From Chrysomallon squamiferum (lineage: Eukaryota > Mollusca > Gastropoda > Neomphalida > Peltospiridae), in NCBI GenBank assembly GCA_012295275.1, contig CM022671.1, forward strand, positions 27,553,822 to 27,617,821: a DNA stretch of 64,000 nt. The letters run 5' to 3'. The translations under genes and the position numbers were made by a program. This document shows, in pieces, positions 40,230 through 53,146 of the stretch. The notes under the pieces are model-generated. The model ran no database searches. It saw nothing but the letters and a program-made list of their open reading frames with translations, and was not told the origin of the DNA. Each line of letters opens with the position of its first letter. Position 1 is the first letter of the stretch.

Positions 40230-40780
40230 TGTTCAGTGTATAAATACTAGTGAAATACCGGGGTAAGAAATGGCCTGCTCAGTATCTCTAGATTTTCTTG
40301 TTCCACCAAAAGACATCTCATTACTGCTCTCTTCCTGTTTGTTGTTATATGTGGATGTACTTTATTTTTTCTGTTAAATTAAATAAATAAATAATAATAA
40401 AGGAAATAAGAAAATATTAGCCATTAGGGGTGATTAAAGTCCATTAAATTTCATGATGCGTTTGACATGTCCAATATAAACATTAATATATACATGTATC
40501 ATATACAAAATCAGTTGAAGGTAACTTGGAAATCCTTATTTCTCAAACAATGAGAATAACAACAATTGTAAAAGTAAACGTTCTTGTATTTCAGTATTTG
40601 GTCTTTCATATTTTTGTCACGTTACAAGTATCATCTTAAGTGACAAGTCTAATTTTGCTGATCTCTTTAAAAATAACTTCATTTTTCACTTTTGAAAAAG
40701 CAGTCAAATTACCCTGCATATAACTGTCCAGGAACCTTGTGCCTCTTTTTATAAAACTGCAAAACTCTTGTGAAAAACAT
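39854..40780 (-). CDS. MRPL57: Mitochondrial large ribosomal subunit protein mL63 (ribosomal protein 63)
   Basis: Three exons in transcription order, 40780-40713, 40370-40259 and 39994-39854, encode 106 aa; the human protein has 102. The N-terminus (MFFTRVLQFYKKRHKVPG) matches the family start MFLTALLWRGRIPG in layout and is rich in basic and hydrophobic residues, as expected for mitochondrial import. The middle has the EQENLEILSRPFLTPEES segment typical of the family, and the C-terminus FIDQLEHLNVSKKW aligns with the highly conserved human end. It is a metazoan-specific component of the mitoribosomal large subunit. The gene is head to head with MRPL44. Confidence 0.93.
40200..40226. repeat. 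T homopolymer beside an MRPL57 exon
   Basis: About 27 consecutive T on the plus strand (A on the gene's strand), about 33 bp past the donor of the second MRPL57 exon. Confidence 0.9.
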
Positions 40781-41022
40781 TTTGCTCTCCAAAACGATAG
40801 CACGCAACTTAGAGGTTAGCCGCAAATATTCGTAATTATTTGTCACATGCCATATGGTTTACTGAATCATGAAGAATATGTTTATCTCTGTTTATATCTA
40901 GGAATTATTACTGGAATAATATAATCATTACTCTATAACAAATAAATCTTTAAAGGTTCGTTTACTGATGATATATTAGTACGAAATTGGAATTGAGGCT
41001 ATCTTTACATGACAAAAACAAA
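40781..41022. promoter_or_regulatory. Compact bidirectional promoter MRPL57 <-> MRPL44
   Basis: Only 242 bp separate the start codons of two mitoribosomal large-subunit genes on opposite strands, and both start exons are coding, so both 5' UTRs and the promoter must fit here. No clear TATA box at a useful position. The arrangement suggests coordinated expression. Specific factor sites could not be assigned by eye. Confidence 0.75.
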
Positions 41023-44000
41023 ATGGCAGCGCCTATGAGTAAAACATGTTTTTCTTGCTTGAAATTTGTTATTAGACCTTCATCACGCCCTTTAAAAGGT
41101 TCATTTCCTGATTTACATTATGAATTAAATTTTTTTCGGAAACTGATAATTCCGAATGTATGACTTCTAAAGACCATGCCATTTACTGAGTTTGTCTTTC
41201 ACTGGCTCGCTAAGCAGTTTGGTATTGTTAAGGTTATAATAATAATGCATTTTTAATTTATTATTGAACTCTGGTTCAAAATCTAACTAATTTAGTTGAT
41301 AAAAAGTTTTAGAATTTACAAATATCATTTCAAGACAACTCTGATGATGTGATGAATAAATACATACTTATCGTAAGCTACAATTTATGTGTAAATTGGA
41401 ATAAATGTCATAATGATAATTTCTCTGACAGTGTGACGCCGTCATTATGACACTCGGAGTGTCACTGAATGTGTTCTGTATGTTACCGTGTGTGTGTGTG
41501 CGTGCAGTCATATCAAGCAATGAAAGACGATAATCAGTTTAATTTGATATGGAGTGATTTTTTAATTTTTTTTTTTGTATTTGCGTTTAAAAAGAGTTTC
41601 GTCGATACCATAAAGTATGGAAGGAGCCAGTACTCCGAGCAATGTACAGAAAAAGAGAGGAAGTTGGTCCAGAACCAGAGAGACACAGATCTGAATGGAT
41701 AAACTGGTATGTACTGTCATGAAACTATTATTAATAATAACTCTTCTCTATTGATTTTATTTTTGGTTTGCTGAACTCCTAAACTGTTCATAATGTTTTT
41801 ATTATTATTATTATTTTTATTTTATTTTTTAATGCATCTTCTAGTGTGTACTTTATTACAAACAACTGCCATTTATTCATGTATATTTGAAAATTTTGAA
41901 GTTATAAAACAAATTACTTGGATATTGGTCTAGTTTCTACTTTTAAAAATTAAAATTCTTTTTTGCAATATAGTCATCAGATATAAATATTATAGTTTGC
42001 CATACAGCTGAATATTTTTTTTCTCTCTCTCTAAAAAAAAAGGAATTATGAAGCAGAGATATTTGCTTTTGGAAAACGACTTGGAGAAGAGTTCAAAGAC
42101 GACACTTTGAGAACAGCCTTTACACACAGGTCCAAACCAAAAATTTAAATTTCTAATCTCAGTTTAAGTTTTAATTCAGTATTTAACTTGTATATTTCTT
42201 TTTAATGTTTCCAAATATTTATAAATTCACATTCAGTCCTTTAACTGTTATAAATTAAAATTTATTTATTAGTAATTGATATTTTTAGTATGTAATTATA
42301 CAGTTACTTTTTTCTCAGTCAGAACATAGGAATTATAAACTTTTGTTTTTACTCACAGATTTTATTGGTATTTCTGACAAATTAAATTTTATTTATGATT
42401 TTTATAAATAAATTGTTTAATATCTTTGTTTTTAATCAAATTTTATTGGAAATTAAAAAAAAAAAAAATACAGATCTTATATTGAAAAAGAAGAGAAAAG
42501 AAGAACTGAGTTAGGAATTGATCTTAATGCCGCACCTCTAGGTCTTACTGATAATGAAGATCTGGCACAAACAGGTTTCTGCAGAATACAATATAAATAC
42601 AGCTTTTCACTTGAATAATATATTTTTATTTGAGTTTTTTATTTTTGTGATGATTGATTATCATTGATGCCTCCTGTAATAAGTTAAACAACCAAAAAAT
42701 AAAACAGTTGATTTTTATCTGTTTTAATTAAACTAATACAAAAAAATTTAATATTTGTTTTGTTCTCTCTATAAATATTTGAAACTAAATGAATAAGGAA
42801 GGACTTGTGAATTATTAGGTCATAGTCTTCAACCTATAGATAAAAATAAAGTTTTTGAATATTTGGACACATATTTTTTTTTAAACAATATTATTAATAA
42901 ACTCATGTCATTAAATCAGTTAGTATGTCATTGATAATTATAAAGTTCTACTGTAATGTAAGGTACACTTCACCAAAGATAAACTTCAAAATGTTTGCAG
43001 TTTATGACAGGTTGACATAGTAATGTGTTTTTGTTTAGGTGGAGAAATAACAGAACAATATACAAAAGCCTTTCTAAGACATGTGTATCCCAGAATGTTT
43101 GAAGAGGGTATCTGGTGAGTCAAACTGATTTTTGTTTTAACCCCCACCAAAAAACCCACAATGTGTGTGAGTGTGTCTGTGCATGTAACAAAAATTCTGT
43201 TTTAAAAACAAGTGAACAATAAAATTAATATTATATTAATAGGGACAAATATATGCGATAAATAACAAAATATGTTGGAGGAAATTATAGCAAGTTGCTT
43301 GTAAACATATTTTTTATATATATATTTTTTTTAAATTTCATTTCAGTGGCATTAGCGATTACCTCACTACAGATGAAATGTTAGCTGATATTGCAAGAGA
43401 TATTGGAGCAGCAGATCTTATGTTATGTGCTGTAAGTAGAAAGTAAAATGTTTTTGTTTGAATAATATTCTTTCCAGTTCTATTATCATTTTTATATATT
43501 TTTAAAAAAAATTTAAAAAAAAGAAAATGTATACAGTATCCTGAAATTTATTATTCATTTTTTTAAATGGTTGAATATTATTTATTGTTAATTGATTTTT
43601 TTTCTCTTTTTTTTTCTTTCAGGATTTTCCACCTGAGACTAAAACTTTGAGTAAAACATTTAAAGCCATTGTGGGTGCAATTTATGAGGATCAGGTAGTG
43701 ATTTGATTTGATTACATAATTAAAAATTTTTCCACTTCACTGCACATTTTCTTTCTGCATTGCACTGTATACATTTTTATTTGTAATTATTCAAAACAGT
43801 TCAAGGCTATTATTTAACATCCTTTAATTTACAGATTCTTTCTTTTTTTCATTTTTTTTAAAAATTTATGTTCACAGCTAATTCATTTCAGAAACCACTT
43901 TTAAAAGTTTAAAACATTTATTTTTATTATTGAAAGGGAAAAACAAAAGCAGAAACATTTGTGAGGGATTTTGTTCTGCCACAGCTGATAGGCAAAGATA

Positions 44001-45075
44001 TCAATGAAATGTGGAATGTAATTAATCCCATGGGATTATTGACAGCAGTGCTGAAAAAACAGGGACAAGAACCACCAGAACCAAGGTACACTACTCTTCC
44101 AGTGATAACTATTAAATTTCCCAGTCCATTTATTAATTTATTTTATTATTATTAATTCTAATAAGGTAACCACCAGAAGCAAAGTATATTACTCTTCCAG
44201 TAATAACTGTTCGAAATCCCAGTCCAATTATCATTATTCAGCTTGTAGTTTTGACACTGATTTTACATTTTACCTCCCATCCCAATGATTCATAACAAAA
44301 GTCATTATATGTGCTTTTCTCTATGCATGTAGGTATATAGAAGATTCATTGATACTAATCTCTCTACTATAATTATACACAACAATAAAATGTATGTGTT
44401 AGATTTTTTTTTTTTTATATGTAATGTTTTAATTATTTTGGCCATTGTTACTTGTAGATTACTTTGGTCCTCAGCTTCTGGGACTATGTTGTCTCTTTAC
44501 TATGTCGGTATCTATAGTAACAAACAACTGATTGCCAAATGTAAGTGAAAAAGAAAATACAATTTTTACCTTGAATATTAAAACATCCAGTGCTGTAAAC
44601 ATCACATTAATGATACTTATCTAGAATAATTGAGAAATTCTATTATAATATTGTTATTTGATTATTGGAAAATGACTTTATTTTTTTTATTATTTTTTTT
44701 TAATCCTATCCTAAAATTTCAAAAATGAAAAGAAATAAACCATTTCAGAATTATTCATTATATATTCCTGTTTCAAAAGAAGAAGAAAATGTCTTGGTAA
44801 ATGTTCAAAATCTTATGTTTAATTTATACAAATAAGAGATAAAATGGCCCACTGAAGTAATTACAATTTGCATTTCAGCACCGGGTGAGACCCTTCTTAT
44901 TGCAGAAGAAATGGCTGCTCGCAATGCTTTAAAGAAAATTATGGGAACTGCAGATTATAGAGCTCCGTTACCACTGGGAAAGATGGCAGAAAACATAAAA
45001 GTGGACTATAACAAAAAGAATATCAGTATAGATGAAATAACTGGTGGTCAAGAGAAGCTTTTACACTCAAACTAA
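41023..45075 (+). CDS. MRPL44: Mitochondrial large ribosomal subunit protein mL44 (RNase III-like)
   Basis: Ten in-phase exons: 41023-41098, 41595-41706, 42043-42129, 42474-42574, 43039-43114, 43347-43431, 43623-43694, 43937-44085, 44458-44540, 44879-45075, giving 345 aa (human 332). After a mitochondrial leader, HRSEWINWNYEAEIFAFGKR matches the human family start of the RNase III-like fold (about 64-230). The FVRDFVLPQLIGKDINEMW and NPMGLL segments are diagnostic, and a double-stranded-RNA-binding fold (about 233-305) ends in PGETLLIAEEMAARNALKK. Like other mL44 proteins it lacks the acidic catalytic signature of active RNase III, so the role is structural in the mitoribosome. The exon 1/2 junction is the least certain (acceptor at 41594 has a weak pyrimidine tract). 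Confidence 0.93.
44070..44235 (+). repeat. Tandem duplication of an MRPL44 exon end and splice donor
   Basis: The segment ACCACCAGAACCAAGGTACA at 44071 (end of exon 8 plus donor) and about 40 bp of following intron recur at 44169, 98 bp downstream, with several differences. In the second copy the donor is degraded (AAAGTATAT), so the first copy is taken as the real exon end. Confidence 0.8.
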
Positions 45076-46723
45076 AAATGTGAAAGATGAAAAGACAGAA
45101 ATGAAAATACAGCAGAGACTTTTTCTAACAAATATTTAAAAAGACTTTATACTCAAAATTTCATCTTTCATTCTAACAATAATTGGATACCTACACAATG
45201 TTGTATGATTGTAGTGCTATTTGTGTGATCAGTGTAAATATTAAAGATAGTCAAAAATATTATATCGTCTTTATATTTTTCACTGTCATAAACAGTAACA
45301 AATTTAATTTTTGATGTCACTATGATTCAAATAACATTTGATTGGTGTAAATATTAAAGAACATCATATATATTTGTACATTAGTATATTCTTAATAAAG
45401 ATACTCATTTGCATATTGGAAAAAACAAAATATTTTGTTAATGTTTCTGAAATTCACACGAGATGAGCATAATTTTAACATTACAAAACAATATATTTTA
45501 TCCCTTGATTATCAGTAAAAATAAATAATAAATAATAATACAAAAATAAAAACATTGATGATATTACAAAGGACAAAAAGAAATTGAAAACCAAAAAATA
45601 TAAACAATAAATTTTTATTTCCTTTTGTATTATTTTATATAATAAGAAATTTAACAAAGTAATAACAGTGAAAAAAGTGCTGTAAAAAACATTTTTCATT
45701 GTAAAAAGGAAAAAAGGTTACCTTATCTGCTTACAGTGTCAACAAGACAAAATATTCAGGTTTTTGTATAAAAAACTAAAAATAAGCATAACTATTAACA
45801 AAATTCTCATATCTTAAGGCACTTCCATGTAAATTCATCTAATACAGTTAGTAGAAACAAAGTGCTGGTGTAACTAATTTATAAATATAAAAATGTTGTT
45901 AATGGGGGTGAATTTTAACATACAAAATAATGAAATTTTGATATCTTTTTATTCCAAAATTTTGATCTATAAAAATATAAAATGTATAAAAAACAAACAA
46001 ACAACAATAAAGGTATGAAATGATATTTTGTGATAGTCTTCATGGATTAAATATTTCTATCAAAACTATATTTTTGTTAACTGTAATTATTTTTTATTAC
46101 ATAAATATATCATTTTACAAAGACATTTGTATTTTTACAAGATCTTTTAGATAATGTCTCTGTTTAAAAAATCTATTAAACTTGTTGGTCAAACTAATTG
46201 TGATTATTTATTATAAAGAAAGCAGAATATGTTTTAAATAAATAGATATTTGGTTTTTAATCTTCCAACAATGTATGGTGTAATTATAATAGCATTCTTC
46301 TAAACAGAAACTGCAATTAATTTTCTTTAGCAGGAAGCAATTTTATTATGTTTTGTTTTTTAGATTCAGTCTTTTTATATCTTATCTGTGCCTAATATAA
46401 TAGAAATAATAATAATAACAATATATTTTATTTTAGTCATGGATATTTTATGGCAAGATAAATAGAAAATTGATGTAATATGTATATTTCTATTTCAAAA
46501 CATTTGGTCTACTCTAAATAATTTGGTTGAAAAAACAAAATTCTTAGGTGAAATTTAAATATTTTTCAGCATATTAATTTTACACCCATAAAAAGTACCA
46601 AAAGTTCATATTAATACTGGCATGTCAATGAAGATCTTTTGTTATAATTATCAGTCAAAATTCATGAAAACAAAGCAAGTTAAGACAAGAGGACCGAATT
46701 GATAGTGACCTACATAATTGGCT
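45076..46723. other. Convergent 3' flanks of MRPL44 and GUSB
   Basis: About 1.65 kb of AT-rich sequence between the two stop codons, holding both 3' UTRs. A canonical AATAAA at 45394-45399 is a good polyadenylation candidate for MRPL44. No coding signal was seen; the minus-strand frame at 45481-45699 is a low-complexity Phe/Leu/Ile frame. Confidence 0.6.
45394..45399 (+). terminator. Candidate polyadenylation signal of MRPL44
   Basis: AATAAA about 320 bp after the MRPL44 stop codon, in a plausible 3' UTR position. Confidence 0.45.
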
Positions 46724-49700
46724 TTATAATTCATTTATACTGTGAAAATAAAGTCTAGTGTCTTGAATGGGACGACTGGTGTTAAACATTCTGTGGTATC
46801 TGTCTTGAAGCAGGAAAGCAGCATGTTTAGGCTGTCGCTGCCGTGTAAGAATTCCTTTCTTATTTCCAACAACTCTTGTGATTCCTGGTTTATAGAAAAC
46901 AAAACTTGTGTATTAAAATATTTTTCCTATGTCCACATTTTGTTATCATATAGGCCTGACATCTTCACACTCTTTCTAAAATTTGTATGTTTCACCTCAC
47001 ATGAGTTAAACAGAATTTAAGAAATATTTAATTTTTTTCCAGCTAAAACTGAAATGAATTGCTCTAAACCCCATGACCTGTTTTATAAATAAATGTCTGC
47101 ATATTTACCTTGAGCAGTCATAAAGTCAGCAAAATTCCAAACCATTTCACCAACAAAGTATTTTTTTTTTCACATCAAATACTTTGTGATATTCTCTCAT
47201 GAACTCTACCTGGAATTCCTCAGTAAACACAAAAGAAGGATCCTGAGAGAAAAAGAGAATAAAAATCATTACCAGTTTTCATTAGTTAGTAAAGAAAAAA
47301 ACACACAGGTAGAGAATCCATTATCTGAAATACTTCAGACTGGAAGTGTCGGATTTCTCAATATTTCAGATTTTGGAATATAAGGAGATAGCATGAAAAT
47401 AGAATCTAAATATAAATATGAATTTTATTTACTTTTCATATACAGCTTAAACAGATAGTCTCCAAGATTTTTTATATAATATTTTTTATAATTTTGTGCA
47501 GAAAATAAAGTTTGTATAATGCAAAAAAGTTAAAAAACTTTAACATACCACTACTTCTGCTGCTCAAAAAATGACGTAATATGAGTCATGCAGTGCATTA
47601 TTAAACTATACGGTGGAGGAAGGAGGGTGTTTATTAATTTACTCCATCAAGTTTTCTAAATAATATTATTTAGAATACTTACTCTGTGTAATCCTGGAAT
47701 TGTGTCTGCACCATATTCAGTCAACATGATTGGTTTGTGGAATTTCTGATACCAAGCATCAAGATCATTTCCAAGCTGTAGTTGTATAAGTTCAGTATGG
47801 CTGACGTCTCTGTACCAGGCATAGTAACGATTCAAACAAATAATGTCCACAAACTGAACCTTATAAAATAATATAGACATAATTAATCATGAAAGATATT
47901 GTTCAGAAAACTTTTAACAATAACATCAAATTCAATACCTTTTAAAAATAATAAAGTTATTCAGAAAGAAGAAATTTATTTAATCTATAAAACACATCAT
48001 GTTATTTTTTTTTAACAGTTAGCAACAAGGGATCTTTCACATGCAAGAAAATACACAGTCTTTGGTAAAACAGTGGCAGTTTCTTGTTCAAATAAATAAA
48101 AACTGATTAATAACATGTTATGCTATACATGTTTCTTAGAAAGAAGTTTAAGTTTCTGATAGAGATACTATTATTATATAAAAATTATAACATAATAGCT
48201 TTACATTTCCTACAATCAGATCATTTTACAACTCACTGCATGATCATTATTATATTCCTGATTACACACAAATGTCACTGGTCGAGTTGGGTCAAGTTTT
48301 CTAGTATGTTCTATAACAGATCTGCAAAAACAAAAATAATATATAGATAAATTTATATTTTTAATCATATGTCTCTCTAATCAATGCATCCAGACTCAAC
48401 TTTTGTACAGAGATGTATATGCAGCATACAGCTTTTTAAATTTAACATAAAACTTCTATCCCCTCATCTTGTTTTCTTTACTGTCTCTTTCCTCTGTTAT
48501 TTGTGTATGTCTGTTAAATACATATTCAAATCTGAGTTGTGTTTTCTGTTTTGTGTACCTGAAATAATGTTCAGATATTTTTTTGCTTGTTGCTGGTTCA
48601 TTTGCTGTTGACCACATAATAACAGAAGGTCTGTTTTTATCTCTTCTCACCAGTTCACCCATTACTTCAAGATGGTGAGCCAAAGACACAGGACTAAAAT
48701 TGTCATCCCTGAAATAAAAATAAAAATAAAAATAAAAATAAAAATAAAAATAAAAATAAAAATAAAAATAAAAATAAAAATAAAAATAAAAATAAAAATA
48801 AAAATAAATGAAATAAAATAATAACAATACTGATAATTAAATTTAAAATATTTATCATTTAGCTTAAATCACTTTTTTATTATAATAATTTCTGAAATAA
48901 CATATTTACATAAGGCCATAATAGTAACTGTAAATACACATGAAATAAAAAAATGTATGTTATGTATCAGATTTTTTTGGATAAAACAAACCAAAGATTA
49001 AATAAACATGATTTTCTGTATTTTTATATAATGTTTTTTTTTTTTCAAATTAATAATTCATTAAAGATCTGAACTTAACACTCTTGATGTTAAAATACTT
49101 TAATCTTTTAATAAAATTTCAGTATCTGTAAATGTGTTATTATAAATCAATGGATCCATTATATAATTTGTTCTATTGTAAACTCTTAATGAACCATAAA
49201 AAATTTAGACTTTAACTCTCTTATGACCAGCTATCATGCTGAAAATAACCATTAAGATGTAATTTTATAACATCAACTGACTTTACAATTCCAACACCAG
49301 GACTCTCGTCTATTATTGCAATCCCCTGTTGATCAGCTTGATCAAGAATCTCTTCAGCATACGGGTAGTGAGATGTGCGAAAACAGTTGGCACCCAGCCA
49401 TTTTAACATGTTGAAGTCCTTGGCAATCAGTGCATAGTCCAATCCTTTTCCACGAATCTGAATAAATAAATAAATAAATAAATGAAAATTGGGAGAAACC
49501 TTTTTATAAATATATTTATATTTCAGATTATAATAGATTAATATTCAATATATATAATATTAATATTAAAACTCTGAACAAAATATTGAATATACAGCTT
49601 TTTGAACTCATTAAATGTATCAAATTCTTTTATTAATTTGGCATCATTATAGATTGCAGAAGGTAACAAACTGAACGACTATTCCAAAGGAAGATTATTA

Positions 49701-52548
49701 AATGCAGATCTAGTTTTATTACATTTCCTATTTGCCATACTGAAAAAGGAAAACAAAAAAAAATAGTTTCATTTATCCAAAGACCCAAAGAAAAACAGAA
49801 AACAATAAATCAGAAATAGATTTACATCAGAATCTTCATGCTTAGCAACTCCATGACAGTAGAATGGTTGATTATTGATCAGTAGTTTAGTGCTTGTCAC
49901 TTTGATTGTCCTGATTCCAAATGGCAAACGATATATATCCTGACCTTCTGTCGATGTCATAGTTACCTTCATTACAAAATAATACATTTCAAACTGACAA
50001 TGATAACAACAAACTAATAATCTCAGGATAATTATTCAATACATTTTATTTAGCATATTATTAAAATAACATGAAATGATATGAAATATACTTTTTTATT
50101 GAAATTATATTCACCTGATCTGAAATTCTTACCACTTTTATGAATGTACAATTATAAAAACAAAAAAAAATAAAAATAAATGTAACAATAAAAATGACAG
50201 CTAAATGAAGTACTAAAAATGTGAATAACTATTAAATAAATTGCTAAAACAAATACAATAAATATGCAGGAACAATAAAAATATTAATAATTACATCATT
50301 AACAAAAATAAAAAATATAAGAAAGTAACTGCAACAATAAAAGAATAACTTATATAACTTTAAGGTGTAAAAATACGCAGGTGTAGAATTTTTTTTTTTT
50401 TTTTTTTTTTTTTTTAGATAATATATATGTTTTTAAATTGTTATCTATGATGAAATCAGGTACCTTAAGTGTGTAGAGATATGCAGGTGAAGTAATATTC
50501 ATGTTTTTTTAAAATAAAAATGTTTTTAAATTATTATCTATGGTGAAATCAAGTACCTTCAGTGTATAGAGATATGCAGGTGAAGTAATGTTCATGGTGT
50601 AAGGATACCAAAACACAGCACTGTTCACTTCAATTGTTCCTGTCATCTGATTACTACTTCCAACAGTATGACCTTGTTTGTCAGTGACTTCCACTTTAAC
50701 AGCTAGTGGACTAGTTACATTTCCTTGTGCTATCACAACATAATGTACTATACCTTGTTTAATAAATAAATAAATAAACAAATTAAAAAGAAAAGAAAAA
50801 AGAAAGATGACTGATATCAGACATGGTTACTAAATAAAAATTAAAAACATGAAATTAAAAAAAGATAACTAATATTAGATATAATAACAAGTTTATTTTA
50901 TGTTTTGGAACATGAAATAAATCAAAACTGCTTAATTTCTTAATTTAAATTCTGCATTTTAATAAAATAAATAGTTTCCTTCAGTTTTTCAACAAGTAAA
51001 ATCAATTGATTATGTAATCTATTATTATGAATCTATTACTGGTTTTATAATAGGTGAAATATTTTTTTACCAAATCAGTTCAATGTAAGATGCTAACTGG
51101 TGACTGAAAGTAGTATTAACTTCACTTTATTCTTTAAGATTGTCTGGGAGTATTTTATTATTAAATAAAATATAAATTAAATGTAATGTAGATGGAGTGC
51201 ATATCAAGAAGTACCACTACAGGCTGTCTGTTAAACTGTTAAATATTACCTCCTAAATTTTTACGGTGTTAAAAGTATAAAACTATGAAGTAAAATGAAC
51301 CTGTGGAGAAATGTGCAGATTCCTAATTACAATTTTTTTATATAAATTGTTGCTTTATTTGTTTCACATTCTTGGAAATACACAAAATACATTCAGGTAT
51401 TTTGTCTTAACAGGCAAATGTCAGTATAATTTCTAGATATCACACCAGCAATATTAATGATCTGGTAGTTATAGTAGTATTTAGTCTGCTGATACCTTTA
51501 GAACCTTGGATGTCTGTGGTAACTGTTATGTCATCAATATAAGTCCAAGGAGTGGTATACAGTCGAACATGTCGATGCAATCCAGCATAATTGAAAAAAT
51601 CCATCTGAAGATTTTGAGTAAAGTAACCTGGAGGATATCTGTAATAATACAATAAATAAAAAAACAAATGGTTTAAAAATACACTGGAAATATTCCATAC
51701 AGTTTACAAATAAATAAGTAACATGAATTATTTGATAAACTGATATAGTGTTATACACATATACATCAATGAACATATTATATTTTTTTGGACAATGGTA
51801 TCCAAAGAAACTTTTTGTCATGTGATCATTGGTTAGCAGCAAGATAACTTTTACACAGATGCTCTTGTAGGAAAAATATAAACCACAGTGTTTAGAGAAA
51901 TTATGAGTTTTGGCAACACAGAGAAAATGTTGGAATGAGAAACAGTGTAAATGTAAATATTGCTTTATGTGAGATAGGTCATTCAATATTTCATTCCTCT
52001 GACAACTATCTAAACTACTGTCTCCTCTCATCTTTAATTTAAAAACGTTTAGGTGTAGATATATATATATATATATATACATGTATGTACGTTTGTCTGT
52101 ATGTATGTATGCAAAGAAATTACGTAAGTTGTATTGTGTTTAACTTTTAAAATACATTTATACTTTTTTCTGTCACTCTGGTATGTGATGGTTCCTGGGG
52201 GCAAAGTGTGAGGAGTCAGTGTATTGTTAACAGCTACTGTGACACGATTCACACCTGTAAAGTCCAGAAACTCGTTAACAACACCTTCAAATGGCAAGTG
52301 TCCACCATCATGAGTCATTACCAATTTGGAGTTAATCCACTAAATTAAAGAAGAAATAATAAATAAATAAATAAATAAATAAATAAATTAATTAATTAAT
52401 TAGTTAATTAAAAAATCAAGATTATAGTCAGCTATTAACTGAAAACTATTGCTTTTACAAAATTTTTAAAATGCGTAATTATATATGTACATTGAAAAGA
52501 TTTACTTCTTTACTTGGGGGAAGAGCTGTATTCCTACCTTGAATTCAG

Positions 52549-52603
<55 letters not shown>

Positions 52604-53101
52604 CCTACCAAATGTCATAGCAAAATAATCTGAATGGAAAATTATTCATCATGTTTCCATTTAGAAGTAAATATAAAAATCTGCTGTCTAAATTGAAAGT
52701 TAATAGTAAAAGCATATAATAAAATTAAATAAATTAATTAATTAATATTAAATTGTTTTAAATTACAATCTTACCACAACTGCATAATAATGTGCACTTT
52801 CAAATCTGAGAACAACCCGTCGATTCCTCCACTGACTGTCAACATAAAACTGCCGATCATACCAAGCCCAGCCTACAAAATCTCTGATAGCTTTTTCCTG
52901 AGTTATGTCATTGTAGCTGGATGGTACTGCCATTGGAATCACGGGTCCTGTCTGAAAAATGTTAGATCATACTGCTTAAATATAGACTCTGAGATTTTAT
53001 AATATTCAACTATTGAAACTACCTTTACCATTTATATTGTTATTATTTTGTATATTAACAACTTTTTATTTCTTGCTCAATGAGTATAACCAAAGTAATT
53101 A

Positions 53102-53146
<45 letters not shown>

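Noticed and set aside
42640-42700. GTGATGA box C-like sequence in an MRPL44 intron
   Set aside because: No box D at suitable distance and no terminal stem.
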